Part shown: positions 26,860 through 35,771 of the stretch, one piece after another
How positions within the stretch are numbered: position 1 is the first letter of the stretch
Layout: every line of letters begins with the position of its first letter
From: Pseudomonas reinekei
GTDB lineage: Bacteria; Pseudomonadota; Gammaproteobacteria; Pseudomonadales; Pseudomonadaceae
Direction: 5' to 3'
Length of the DNA stretch: 64,000 bases
Assembly (NCBI RefSeq): GCF_001945365.1
Contig: NZ_MSTQ01000024.1
Location: 20,497-84,496 of the forward strand
Translations under genes and position numbers: made by a program
The notes under the pieces: generated by a model
The model's database searches: none
The model's input: the letters and a program-made list of their open reading frames with translations, nothing else
Told to the model about the DNA's origin: nothing

Positions 26860-28911
26860 ATGCTCAATGTGTTTTTACGCAATGTCAGCGCTCGCCCGGA
26901 GCTGCTGATTCTGTCGTTGATGGTGATGATCATCGCCATGTTGATCATTCCCTTGCCGACGGTGCTGGTGGATTTTCTGATCGGCTTGAACATCATCATT
27001 TCGTTGCTGGTGTTCATGGGCTCTTTCTACATCGAGCGCATCCTCAACTACTCGACATTCCCGGCCCTGCTGCTCTTGACCACATTGTTTCGCCTGGCGC
27101 TGTCGATCAGCACCAGCCGCCTGATCCTCAGCCAGGCCGATGCGGGCGAGATCATCGCCTCGTTCGGTGAGTTCGTGATCGGCGAAAGTCTGGTGGTGGG
27201 TTTCGTGATTTTTTCCATCGTTACCATTGTCCAGTTCATCGTGATCACCAAAGGTTCGGAACGGGTTGCCGAAGTGGCAGCGCGCTTCTCCCTGGACGGT
27301 ATGCCGGGTAAACAGATGAGCATCGACGGCGACCTGAAAGCGGGCGCCATCACCGCCGAAGAAGCCCGGGAAAAACGCAGCGTACTGGAGCGCGAAAGCC
27401 AGTTGTACGGCTCCTTCGACGGGGCGATGAAGTTCATCAAGGGCGATGCGATTGCCGGCATCATCATTATTTTCGTCAACTTCATCGGCGGCATGGCCAT
27501 TGGTGTCGGGCAAATGGGCATGGACATGTCCACCGCGCTGTCGACCTACACCTTGCTGACCATCGGCGACGGTCTGGTGGCGCAGATTCCGGCGTTGTTG
27601 ATTGCCATCGGTGCCGGTTTCATCGTCACCCGCGTCAACGGCGATGACAGCAACCTGGGGCGCAACATGCTTGCGCAAATGCTCGGCAATCCATTCGTAC
27701 TCGGGGTGACCGCACTGCTGGCGGTGGGCGTCGGTCTGCTGCCCGGCTTTCCATTGTTAACGTTTTTGGCGATTGCCAGCGTGCTGGGGCTGGTGGTGTT
27801 CATGCGCCATCGAAAGTCCTCCAGAGCCGCCGGACAGGGTGAGAGTCTTGCTGCACCGGCTGTCCAGGGCGCGCTGCAACCCGAGTCGGGATTGCTCGAT
27901 GACGTCGACAACATCGCCACCGAAACCGTGGCCCTGATGTTGCTGGTGCCGACGTCGCGTCTGGAGGCGTTGAACAAGGCGCGCTGGGCGGCGCGCTTTC
28001 GCAGCCAGTTTTTCGTCGACTACGGCTTGCGCATTCCCGAACCGCAGCTGCGTGCCAGTGAGGCATTACCGGCCCATCAAGTCGCGGTGCTGATCAATGA
28101 AGTCCGCGCCGAGCAATTCGATATCCATTTCGATCACTGGCGATTGCTTGACTATTCGCCGGAGCTGGAAGCCTTGGGTTTTGCCTTGGTGCGCGGCAAC
28201 GACAGCAATCGCCTGGGCGGTGTCTGGGTCAACGCCACCGACCGCGAGCGGGTGCAACAGTTGGGCTATCACCTGCGCCCCGCTGACGAAGAATGCTATC
28301 GCTGCCTGGTCACGCTGCTGGCGCGCAACATCCAGGAGTTTTTTGGCGTGCAGGAAACCAAGCAACTGCTCGACGAAATGGAAGCGCGCTACCCCGACCT
28401 GCTCAAGGAAGTCTATCGCCACGTCACCGTGCAGAAGATCGCCGAAGTGCTGCAACGGCTGATTGGCGAGCGGATTTCCGTGCGCAACATGAAGCTCATT
28501 CTCGAATCACTGGCCCATTGGGCATCGCGGGAAAAGGACGTGCTGGCGCTGGTTGAACACGTTCGCGGCACGATGGCCCGTTACATCAGCAACAAATTTG
28601 CCCAAGGCAATGATTTGCGTGTGCTGCTGTTGTCGCCGGAGTTCGAAGAGGTGGTGCGGCGCGGGATTCGGCAAACCTCGGGCGGCAGCTTCATCAACCT
28701 GGACCCGGCCGAGTCGGAAGAGCTGATGGACCGGCTGAGCGTTGGCCTGAACAACCTGCACATTGCGCAAAAAGACATGGTGCTGCTGTGTTCGATCGAC
28801 GTGCGGCGCTACATCAAGAAACTCATCGAGGGACGCTTCCGGGAGCTGGACGTGATGTCGTTCGGCGAAATCTCCGAGACCGTTTCCGTCAATGTCATCA
28901 AAACGCTGTAA
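26860..28911 (+). CDS. invA: T3SS export gate InvA/SctV
   Basis: This 683-residue export-apparatus protein has about eight N-terminal TM helices, including the FHIPEP-type stretch FPALLLLTTLFRLALSISTSRLIL, and RFSLDGMPGKQMSIDGDLKAG. A C-terminal cytoplasmic domain (about residues 350-683) forms the nonameric ring. It is the best conserved member of the apparatus and clearly of the InvA/MxiA branch. Confidence 0.97.
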   Translation: MLNVFLRNVSARPELLILSLMVMIIAMLIIPLPTVLVDFLIGLNIIISLLVFMGSFYIERILNYSTFPALLLLTTLFRLALSISTSRLILSQADAGEIIASFGEFVIGESLVVGFVIFSIVTIVQFIVITKGSERVAEVAARFSLDGMPGKQMSIDGDLKAGAITAEEAREKRSVLERESQLYGSFDGAMKFIKGDAIAGIIIIFVNFIGGMAIGVGQMGMDMSTALSTYTLLTIGDGLVAQIPALLIAIGAGFIVTRVNGDDSNLGRNMLAQMLGNPFVLGVTALLAVGVGLLPGFPLLTFLAIASVLGLVVFMRHRKSSRAAGQGESLAAPAVQGALQPESGLLDDVDNIATETVALMLLVPTSRLEALNKARWAARFRSQFFVDYGLRIPEPQLRASEALPAHQVAVLINEVRAEQFDIHFDHWRLLDYSPELEALGFALVRGNDSNRLGGVWVNATDRERVQQLGYHLRPADEECYRCLVTLLARNIQEFFGVQETKQLLDEMEARYPDLLKEVYRHVTVQKIAEVLQRLIGERISVRNMKLILESLAHWASREKDVLALVEHVRGTMARYISNKFAQGNDLRVLLLSPEFEEVVRRGIRQTSGGSFINLDPAESEELMDRLSVGLNNLHIAQKDMVLLCSIDVRRYIKKLIEGRFRELDVMSFGEISETVSVNVIKTL

Positions 28912-28924
28912 GGGGAACCTGTAA

Positions 28925-29332
28925 ATGATTCCGATGGATATCGCTGATCTATTGCGCGAAGCGCTGCGTCACAGTGGTTGCGAAGACAGTCAGATAGGGC
29001 ACTTCGACAGTCACAGCACCATTGAGATGCAAATGAAAAACCTGCCCGATATCAGCGTGGCGGTGGTCGAAGGCGATGTCTGGATCTGGTCGGTGGTCGC
29101 AGAGGCGAGCCCGAATGTCATGAACCAATGCGCCTTCGAGTTGATGCAGTTTTTGCTCGAAGGCAATGCGTTTTCCCGCACGGGGCAATTGCATCTTTGC
29201 GTGGTTGAGGAGCGGCTTGAACTGCGTCTGATGGCCAATGCTCACGCCCTGAGCAGTGCGTCGTACTTCGCCCAGGCCCTCGATGGTTTCGTGCAGTCCA
29301 CCGAAACGCTGTGTGAGCTCTTGCGCCGATGA
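28925..29332 (+). CDS. invB: T3SS chaperone InvB/SpaK (Spa15-like)
   Basis: A 135-residue acidic protein with the class IB chaperone fold pattern (N-terminal helix MDIADLLREALRHSG, central beta strands). In Salmonella InvB is the chaperone of SipA, SopA and SopE; here no SipA is present, so its clients must differ. The stop overlaps the invC start by four bases. Confidence 0.85.
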   Translation: MIPMDIADLLREALRHSGCEDSQIGHFDSHSTIEMQMKNLPDISVAVVEGDVWIWSVVAEASPNVMNQCAFELMQFLLEGNAFSRTGQLHLCVVEERLELRLMANAHALSSASYFAQALDGFVQSTETLCELLRR

Positions 29333-30615
29333 CCACTCGGTTGGAACGGCATGCGGCTCATCCCCTGCGCTTGAACGGTCCCTTGATCGAAGCGGCGCTG
29401 GGCGATGTTGTGATTGGCGAGGTCTGCGAAGTCCGTCGTCATTGGCGCATGCCCGGGGTCGCGGCGAGGGCGCAGGTCATCGGCTTCAAGCCCGGCTCGG
29501 TGTTGCTCAGTTTGCTCGGTGATGCCAAGGGCTTGTCCAGGGAGTCGATGATCGTGCCCACCGGTGCGACGCTGCAATTGACCTGCAGTGATGCCTTGCT
29601 CGGTAGCGTGATCGATCCCCAGGGCAACATCGTCGAGCGCCTGGCACCGTCAACGGCGGTTGCCCGGCAAGACTATCCCGTGGACGCTGACCCGCCGTCC
29701 TACCAGCAGCGGCGCCCGGTGGTTGAGCCATTGCGTACCGGCATTCGCGTCATCGACGGTTTGCTGACCTGCGGTGTCGGTCAGCGCATCGGCATTTTTG
29801 CAGCCGCGGGCTCCGGTAAAACCACCTTGATCAACATGCTGATCAGCCACACCGATGCTGACGTTTTTGTCATCGGCCTGATCGGCGAACGCGGGCGTGA
29901 GGTGACCGAGTTCATCGAGCATTTGCGTCAGTCCGAAAAACGCTCCCGTTGTGTGGTGGTGTTTGCTACGTCGGATTTTTCCTCGGTCGATCGTTGCAAC
30001 TCGGCCCTTCAGGCCACGGCTATCGCCGAGTACTTCCGCGACCAGGGCCGGCGCGTGGTGTTGTTGCTGGACTCGTTGACGCGTTATGCCCGAGCGCGGC
30101 GCGACCTGGCGCTGGCGGCCGGTGAAGCACCGGCGCGGCGCGGCTATCCGGCCTCGGTGTTCGATGCCTTGCCGCGCCTGCTGGAACGACCGGGTGTGAC
30201 CGGCTCCGGCAGCATCACGGCCTGGTACACCGTTTTGCTGGAAAGCGACGATGAGCCGGACCCGATTGCCGAAGAGATCCGCTCCATTCTGGATGGCCAC
30301 ATTTACCTCAGCCGGGCCCTGGCGGCCAAAGGTCACTACCCGGCAATCGATGTGCTGCACAGCGTCAGTCGCGTGGCAACCCAAGTCACCACGCCCCAGT
30401 TGCAGCAACTGGCGGCGTCGACCCGCGAAATACTGGCGCGCCTTGAACAGTTGCAGATTTTCCTCGACATGGGCGAGTACACCCAGGGCGCAGACGCCGC
30501 CAACGACCACGCCTTGCAGTGTCGCGAAGCGCTTACCCAATGGCTGCGTCAGCCGACGGACGAATGCTGTGAACCGGACGAAACCCTGCGGAGCTTGCAT
30601 GAACTCATTGGCTGA
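29329..30615 (+). CDS. invC: T3SS ATPase InvC/SctN
   Basis: This 428-residue F1-type ATPase energises unfolding and chaperone release. Walker A is AAAGSGKTT (158-166), Walker B LLLDS (245-249), and the ATP synthase beta signature is in YPASVFDALPRLLERPG. It sits at the cytoplasmic base of the apparatus with InvI and OrgB. It starts inside the invB stop and overlaps invI by 17 bp. Confidence 0.97.
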   Translation: MTTRLERHAAHPLRLNGPLIEAALGDVVIGEVCEVRRHWRMPGVAARAQVIGFKPGSVLLSLLGDAKGLSRESMIVPTGATLQLTCSDALLGSVIDPQGNIVERLAPSTAVARQDYPVDADPPSYQQRRPVVEPLRTGIRVIDGLLTCGVGQRIGIFAAAGSGKTTLINMLISHTDADVFVIGLIGERGREVTEFIEHLRQSEKRSRCVVVFATSDFSSVDRCNSALQATAIAEYFRDQGRRVVLLLDSLTRYARARRDLALAAGEAPARRGYPASVFDALPRLLERPGVTGSGSITAWYTVLLESDDEPDPIAEEIRSILDGHIYLSRALAAKGHYPAIDVLHSVSRVATQVTTPQLQQLAASTREILARLEQLQIFLDMGEYTQGADAANDHALQCREALTQWLRQPTDECCEPDETLRSLHELIG

Positions 30616-31054
30616 TCGGCGGCGCCTGTTGGCGTTCAGTCAGTTCCGTCGGCAACGCGGCGAACAAGCGTTGCTGCGTACCCAGCAGCAACTGCAACCG
30701 CTGCTTCGGGAACGGGCCGGTCTCGAGGGGCAAGAGGCGTCGCTGCAACGACTGTTGGCCAGTCACCGGGCGAACGACTGCGTGCTGGATCATGGGCAAC
30801 TGTTGGCGCTGTTGCGCAGGCAGGCCGTGATCCGTCGCCAGCTCGATCTGTTGCGTGTCGAGCGTGAGCGCGTGGATCAGCAGTGCTGGCAAGTCGAGCA
30901 ACAGTTGCAAGCGCAGCGTGAGCAATTGCGTTGCTTGCAGGGCAAACACGACAAATACCAACGGTCTGTCCAGCAGCTTTTGCGCGTGCAAAGGCTGGAG
31001 CAGGTGCGCCGAGAAGAAAGAGACGTAGAAGAGATGAGCGGAGTGCGGCGATGA
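30599..31054 (+). CDS. invI: T3SS stalk protein InvI/SpaM (SctO)
   Basis: This 151-residue protein is almost wholly coiled coil, rich in Arg, Gln and Leu (RTQQQLQPLLRERAGLEGQE and repeats). It matches SctO, the FliJ-like central stalk that links the ATPase to SctV. It begins within invC (ATG 30599) and ends within the invJ start codon, as in Salmonella order. Confidence 0.88.
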   Translation: MNSLADRRRLLAFSQFRRQRGEQALLRTQQQLQPLLRERAGLEGQEASLQRLLASHRANDCVLDHGQLLALLRRQAVIRRQLDLLRVERERVDQQCWQVEQQLQAQREQLRCLQGKHDKYQRSVQQLLRVQRLEQVRREERDVEEMSGVRR

Positions 31055-31983
31055 GCGATGTATCAGTAATTTCACCTGTGCCGGTTCAAGTCCTGGATCC
31101 CGTTACCGACGGTTCGATGGATGAACTGCGGGACACGCTTGTACCGACACAGGAAGAGGACCTGCCGCAAGGTGTGCTGGATCTTCTGGCGGCGTTGATT
31201 CAGCGCCATCGATCGACAATGAAAATGGACGGCGCGCAGGCACCGCAATCGATGGGCACCGTCCATGGGACGCTGGATGCAACGCAGGAAAAAGTACTGG
31301 CGTCCGTTTCGCAGGCGATGACTTATCCGCAAGTCGAACGGTCGATCCAGCAACTGCCCTCTCATCTGAAGGCGTCTATTGAGCTTTCCGTCGACAGACT
31401 GGAAATGCCTGTGCCAGCGAAGGTCGGCGACACCGATGTGAACCCGCGTCGATCAACTCAGGCACCAGGCCCGTCAACCGAACGCGTGTCGATCGCTGCA
31501 GGACTGCCGTCTTTCGAACTGACGTCGAGCACCAAGGCATCGCCGCCTGCCGAAAGAGTCACCATTGCGTTTACCGCTGAGCCGACTTTGCCGCAAGCAC
31601 TGCCACTGCCGCCCGCCACCACCCGTCAAGCGGTCACGGGGTCACCTCCCAACGCTCCGGCCACCCCGGCACTGCGACGCGTTCAGCCGCCGGATGTGAA
31701 GCTCGAAACCTTGCCGGGAACGGACCGTGGCCTGCTGCAGGTGCCGTTCACCAGAGGCACCGTCAGCGGGCAAGTAACGATCAGTCGAGTGCCGGACGAA
31801 CCCTACCGCAGCCTGCAATTGAGCCCCAGCAATGCCCTGGTCTTTGATCAGCTCAAGGTGCCATTCGATCAGCTTCGTGAACCGGTCTGGCGACTGACTG
31901 ACAGCGGCGGTGAGCAACAGCGGCAGAGCTCACGGCAGTCGCCGGAAGACGAACAGAGCGAGCAGTCAGAGCTTCCCGCATGA
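31051..31983 (+). CDS. invJ: T3SS needle-length regulator InvJ/SpaN (SctP)
   Basis: A 310-residue Pro/Ser/Thr-rich protein whose order (between invI and spaO) and composition fit SctP, the secreted ruler and substrate-switch protein. The C-terminal part (about 220-290: GLLQVPFTRGTVSGQVTISRV) resembles the T3S4 substrate-switch domain. ATG 31051 overlaps the invI stop. Sequence conservation in this family is low, so the assignment depends on synteny. Confidence 0.82.
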   Translation: MSDVSVISPVPVQVLDPVTDGSMDELRDTLVPTQEEDLPQGVLDLLAALIQRHRSTMKMDGAQAPQSMGTVHGTLDATQEKVLASVSQAMTYPQVERSIQQLPSHLKASIELSVDRLEMPVPAKVGDTDVNPRRSTQAPGPSTERVSIAAGLPSFELTSSTKASPPAERVTIAFTAEPTLPQALPLPPATTRQAVTGSPPNAPATPALRRVQPPDVKLETLPGTDRGLLQVPFTRGTVSGQVTISRVPDEPYRSLQLSPSNALVFDQLKVPFDQLREPVWRLTDSGGEQQRQSSRQSPEDEQSEQSELPA

Positions 31984-32912
31984 GCGTACTGACGTTGCGC
32001 CAGGTCGATCCCGCGGCTCATGCCCGCGCGCGGTCGGTCGAGCGCTGGCGGGGGGCCGGCCATGACGCTGGTTGCGATGGTCTACAACGCATGCCCGGTT
32101 ATTTGCGATTTAGCGCGGAGTACGAAGCAGGGGAGTGGCACGGTCTGATCCTGGCCCGCGAATGGTTACATCACTCGCTCCCACAGTTGCAGGCACTGCT
32201 GACGGTCGAGACTCCGTTGACGAGCATTGCCGGCCTGTTCCGGGCCGTGCCACAGCCATTAGTGCTGGCGCTGGACGAGTTGCACTACCAAACGCTGAGC
32301 GATGTCGCGCTGGTCGATCCACTGCTGTTGCCGACCCACCGTGTGCCCTGGCTGGAAACGCCTCAAGGGCGCGTATGGGTCACGCAGTTGCCATTGGCTC
32401 GTGCCGTCAGCGAACCCCTGGACCCCAGCGCCTGGCTGAGTGATTTACCCCTGCGCCTGACGCTGAAACTGGGTGTCAGTCACCTTGACCCTGCGAGCCG
32501 GATCCGACTGAACGAAGGCGATGTCCTGCGCATCACCCAGCGCGCTCAACACGGCTTCGTGGCGCAGCGATGCATCGGCGCTTTTACCTTTACTGAACAA
32601 GGATTACTCATGCAATCGACTGATACTGCTGCCCATTCGGAGGTCGCGACTGAATCCGGTGCGCAGGTCGAGCTTGGCGCTTTATCTGTGCGTCTGGAGT
32701 TCATTCTCGCGACCCATGACGTCGACCTCGCCACGCTGTCGCAGTTTGTCGATGGGCAACTGATTCCACTGGCCGACGATGCCGCGCGACACATCGAGGT
32801 TCGCGCCAATGGCAAGCGTGTGGCCCGGGGCGAGCTGGTGCAACTGGACGGGCAATTGGGTGTCGAGTTGATCGAGGTCTATCGGGACACTTTTTCGGAA
32901 CAGTCGCGATGA
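31980..32912 (+). CDS. spaO: T3SS sorting-platform protein SpaO (SctQ)
   Basis: This 310-residue protein has a C-terminal SPOA (FliN-like) domain (VRLEFILATHDVDLATLSQFVDG). It forms the pods of the cytoplasmic sorting platform with OrgA and OrgB. It is coupled to invJ and spaP by ATGA overlaps on both sides. It contains an internal start at 32610, described separately. Confidence 0.92.
   Translation: MSVLTLRQVDPAAHARARSVERWRGAGHDAGCDGLQRMPGYLRFSAEYEAGEWHGLILAREWLHHSLPQLQALLTVETPLTSIAGLFRAVPQPLVLALDELHYQTLSDVALVDPLLLPTHRVPWLETPQGRVWVTQLPLARAVSEPLDPSAWLSDLPLRLTLKLGVSHLDPASRIRLNEGDVLRITQRAQHGFVAQRCIGAFTFTEQGLLMQSTDTAAHSEVATESGAQVELGALSVRLEFILATHDVDLATLSQFVDGQLIPLADDAARHIEVRANGKRVARGELVQLDGQLGVELIEVYRDTFSEQSR
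32610..32912 (+). CDS. Predicted internal product SpaO-C (short SctQ)
   Basis: An in-frame ATG at codon 211 of spaO is preceded by AAGGA with a 6-nt gap, which is a convincing ribosome-binding site inside the gene. The product would be 100 residues, comprising the last SPOA domain. Salmonella SpaO and Yersinia YscQ are known to make such short forms by internal initiation, and these stabilise the long form. The existence here is a prediction. Confidence 0.7.
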   Translation: MQSTDTAAHSEVATESGAQVELGALSVRLEFILATHDVDLATLSQFVDGQLIPLADDAARHIEVRANGKRVARGELVQLDGQLGVELIEVYRDTFSEQSR

Positions 32913-33568
32913 ATGATGTTTCGCTGATTGCCCTGTTGGCCTTCGCTTCGCTGTTGCCGTTTCTGGTGGCGGCCGGCACCTGCTACATCAAGTTTTCCAT
33001 TGTCTTTGTCATCGTGCGTAACGCCCTGGGCTTGCAGCAGGTGCCGTCGAACATGGCCCTTAATGCGATTGCCTTGATGCTGGCGATTTTCGTGATGACG
33101 CCGGTGCTGAAACAAGGCTATGGCTATTACAAGGAAGAACAGGTGGCCTTTACCGATATCGGGTCGGTGGTGAATTTCGCCGAGAACGGGTTGGGGGGCT
33201 ACAAGGCATACCTGCGCCAATACACCGACCCGGAGCTGGCGCTGTTTTTCGAGCGTGCCCAAGCCGTGCAGAGTGAAACCGATGCCGGGCTGCCCGCCGA
33301 TGAAGAACTCACGCCGTCGCTGTTTTCCCTGTTGCCGGCCTACGCGCTGAGTGAAATCAAAAGCGCCTTCAAGATTGGCTTCTATCTGTACTTGCCGTTC
33401 GTCATTGTCGATCTGGTGATCTCCAGCATTCTGCTGGCGCTGGGCATGATGATGATGAGCCCGGTGATCATTTCGGTGCCGATCAAACTGGAGTTGTTTG
33501 TGGCACTGGACGGCTGGGCGTTGCTCTCGACCGGGCTGGTCAAGCAATACCTGACCTTGCTGGCGTAG
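32909..33568 (+). CDS. spaP: T3SS export apparatus SpaP (SctR)
   Basis: This 219-residue FliP-family membrane protein has hydrophobic helices at the N-terminus (LIALLAFASLLPFLVAAGTCY) and C-terminus (ISSILLALGMMMMSPVIISVPIKL). It forms the export-gate core with SpaQ and SpaR. The start overlaps the spaO stop (ATGA). Confidence 0.96.
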   Translation: MNDVSLIALLAFASLLPFLVAAGTCYIKFSIVFVIVRNALGLQQVPSNMALNAIALMLAIFVMTPVLKQGYGYYKEEQVAFTDIGSVVNFAENGLGGYKAYLRQYTDPELALFFERAQAVQSETDAGLPADEELTPSLFSLLPAYALSEIKSAFKIGFYLYLPFVIVDLVISSILLALGMMMMSPVIISVPIKLELFVALDGWALLSTGLVKQYLTLLA

Positions 33569-33577
33569 GAGTGGCCG

Positions 33578-33832
33578 ATGAACGATCTGGTCTATGCCGG
33601 CAACAAAACCCTGTACCTGATTCTGTTGATGGTGGCCTGGCCAATCATTGTCGCCACGGTGGTTGGCCTGGTGGTCGGCTTGATCCAGACCGTGACGCAG
33701 TTACAAGAGCAGACCCTGCCGTTCGGTTTCAAGCTGCTGGCCGTCGCCGCATGCCTGTTCCTGCTGTCGGGTTGGTACGGAGAAACCCTGCTCGATTTCA
33801 GCCGCGAAGTCATCCGACTGGCGCTGGGCTAG
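33578..33832 (+). CDS. spaQ: T3SS export apparatus SpaQ (SctS)
   Basis: This 84-residue FliQ-family protein has two TM helices (YLILLMVAWPIIVATVVGLVV and FGFKLLAVAACLFLLSGWYG) joined by the conserved QTVTQLQEQTLPF loop. It lies 9 bp after spaP. Confidence 0.95.
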   Translation: MNDLVYAGNKTLYLILLMVAWPIIVATVVGLVVGLIQTVTQLQEQTLPFGFKLLAVAACLFLLSGWYGETLLDFSREVIRLALG

Positions 33833-33836
33833 CGCG

Positions 33837-34643
33837 ATGTCGGTCACGTTGTTTTTCGACCTGTATGCCTGGTTCGCCGCCGCCATCCTGGGCGTGGCGC
33901 GCCTGGCGCCGATTTTTTTCATGTTGCCGTTTCTCAACAGCGGTGTGCTCACGGGGGCGCCACGCCAGGCGGTCATCGTGCTGGTGGCGACAGGGTTCTG
34001 GGCTTATGTGGGGGTGCCGTTGCCAGCGCTCGACGGCTTGGCTTTTTTCGGTCTGGTGTTACGCGAGGCCGGCATCGGCGTGCTGTTGGGATGCCTGTTG
34101 TGCTGGCCATTCTGGGTATTGCACGCCATGGGCAACCTGATCGACAACCAGCGCGGGGCCATGCTCAGCAGCACCGTGGACCCGGCCAACGGCAGCGATA
34201 CTTCGGAGCTGGCGAATTTTCTCCAGTTGTTCGCCGCCGTGGTTTATCTCGAAGGTGGTGGCATGTTGCTGATGCTCGAAACCGTCGGCCACAGCTATCG
34301 CATTTGCACGCCGGTCAACGGTTGCGTAATGCACCTGACAGCGATTTTGAGCCTGCTGAATGCGCTGGTCAGCAAGACCCTCGTCATCAGCGCTCCGGTG
34401 GTGGCCGCGTTGTTGGTCAGCGAAGCACTGCTCGGTTTGCTCTCACGGTATGCGCCGCAAATGAACGCGTTCTCGGTGTCGCTGACGGTCAAGAGCCTGG
34501 TGGCGTTGGTGGTGTTGATGCTGTATTTCGGTGCGCACCTGCCCGACGAAGTCCTGCGCCTGGGCGCCAGATCCCAAGGGCTGGAACATTATCTGGGCCG
34601 TGAAGGGGAGGCCGTCGATGTCGTCCAGCGCCTCGAAGACTGA
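33837..34643 (+). CDS. spaR: T3SS export apparatus SpaR (SctT)
   Basis: This 268-residue FliR-family polytopic protein completes the SctRST helical export gate. Typical segments are ARLAPIFFMLPFLNSGVLTG and GNLIDNQRGAMLSSTVDPANG. It starts 4 bp after spaQ and overlaps spaS by 26 bp. Confidence 0.95.
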   Translation: MSVTLFFDLYAWFAAAILGVARLAPIFFMLPFLNSGVLTGAPRQAVIVLVATGFWAYVGVPLPALDGLAFFGLVLREAGIGVLLGCLLCWPFWVLHAMGNLIDNQRGAMLSSTVDPANGSDTSELANFLQLFAAVVYLEGGGMLLMLETVGHSYRICTPVNGCVMHLTAILSLLNALVSKTLVISAPVVAALLVSEALLGLLSRYAPQMNAFSVSLTVKSLVALVVLMLYFGAHLPDEVLRLGARSQGLEHYLGREGEAVDVVQRLED

Positions 34644-35652
34644 GAAACCCACCGCCAAACGTCTGCGCGATGCCTCCCGCAAAGGTCAGACGTTCAAGGC
34701 CAAGGATCTGGTGATTACCTGCCTGACCCTCTGCGGCATTTCCTACATGGTGTTCAACAGTTCACTGTTTGAGGTCATGGAAGTCTATCGGCGGATCATC
34801 GCCAATGACTTTGACATGGACCTGCAAGCGTATTCGGCGATGCTGGTGCTGGTTGGGCTCAAGGCGTTGTTGCCGTTGCTGCTGGTGTGTGTGTTGACCA
34901 GCGCATTGCCGGCGCTGTTGCAGAGCGGTTTCGCCCTGGCCAGCGAAGCCTTGAAACTCAATCTCGGCGCGTTGAATCCGATCAATGGCTTTAAAAAACT
35001 GTTCAGCATGCGCACCGTCAAAGACACCGTGAAAGCGCTGCTGTACCTGGGCAGTTTTGCCCTGGCGCTGTGGATCGTCTGGATCACCCAGCGCCAACTG
35101 GTGTTTGCCCAGTTGTTCGCGCAGGCCCCGGACCTGTTCGCTATCTGGGGTCATTTACTGTTGGTGTTGGTGCTGGCATTCCTCGGCTGCGTACTACTGA
35201 TCGTCGTGCTGGATGCGCTCAGCGAATACTGGCTGTTCATGAAAGATCAGATGATGGACAAGGACGCGGTCAAGCGTGAATACAAGGAGCAGGACGGCAA
35301 CCCGGAAATCAAGGGACGCCGTCGTGACCTGCATCGGGAGCTGCTGTCGGAGCAGATCAAGTCCGATGTGCGCAGCTCACGGATGATCATCGCCAACCCG
35401 ACCCACATCGCCATCGGGGTGTACTTCCGTCCGGAAATCACCGTGCTGCCGTTTATCTCCCTGATGGAAACCAATCAACGCGCCCTGGCCGTTCGGGCCT
35501 ATGCCAAGGAGGTCGGTGTGCCGGTGATCAACGACATCGCCCTGGCTCGACGGATCTTCAAGACCCACCAGCGCTACAGCTTCCTCCAGGTCCAGGAAGT
35601 CGAAGAAGTCCTGCGTCTGTTGATCTGGCTCGAGCAGGTCGAGAACGCCTGA
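34618..35652 (+). CDS. spaS: T3SS switch protein SpaS (SctU)
   Basis: This 344-residue FlhB-family protein starts with KTEKPTAKRLRDASRKGQT, then four TM helices, then a cytoplasmic domain with the autocleavage motif NPTH at residues 260-263. Cleavage between Asn and Pro sets the change from early to late substrates. ATG 34618 gives the canonical N-terminus. It ends the export-apparatus block, 119 bp before sicA. Confidence 0.96.
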   Translation: MSSSASKTEKPTAKRLRDASRKGQTFKAKDLVITCLTLCGISYMVFNSSLFEVMEVYRRIIANDFDMDLQAYSAMLVLVGLKALLPLLLVCVLTSALPALLQSGFALASEALKLNLGALNPINGFKKLFSMRTVKDTVKALLYLGSFALALWIVWITQRQLVFAQLFAQAPDLFAIWGHLLLVLVLAFLGCVLLIVVLDALSEYWLFMKDQMMDKDAVKREYKEQDGNPEIKGRRRDLHRELLSEQIKSDVRSSRMIIANPTHIAIGVYFRPEITVLPFISLMETNQRALAVRAYAKEVGVPVINDIALARRIFKTHQRYSFLQVQEVEEVLRLLIWLEQVENA

Positions 35653-35679
35653 TTTTCCACCTTTCCCTTTTCCTCCGAA

Positions 35680-35718
35680 CGCCGGCATGAGCGCAATTTG
35701 GCAGCGTGCTCACCGGCG
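35680..35718. promoter_or_regulatory. Inverted repeat upstream of sicA
   Basis: CGCCGGCATGAGCGC at 35680-35694 is nearly the inverse of GCGTGCTCACCGGCG at 35704-35718 (one-base slips in the middle). It lies where InvF/SicA binds in Salmonella, so a regulator site is plausible; an RNA hairpin is the alternative. Confidence 0.4.
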
Positions 35719-35735
35719 CTTTGGCTCAATGCAGT

Positions 35736-35757
35736 CGTCAGCAACGCTGACGTTTTT
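35736..35757 (+). terminator. Intrinsic terminator before sicA
   Basis: A 7-bp perfect stem CGTCAGC-AAC-GCTGACG is followed directly by TTTTT, then by the sicA ribosome-binding site CAGGAG. It would stop transcripts from the inv-spa block and leave the translocon operon under its own promoter, or act as an attenuator. Confidence 0.65.
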
Positions 35758-35771
35758 CAGGAGTGTGGCTG

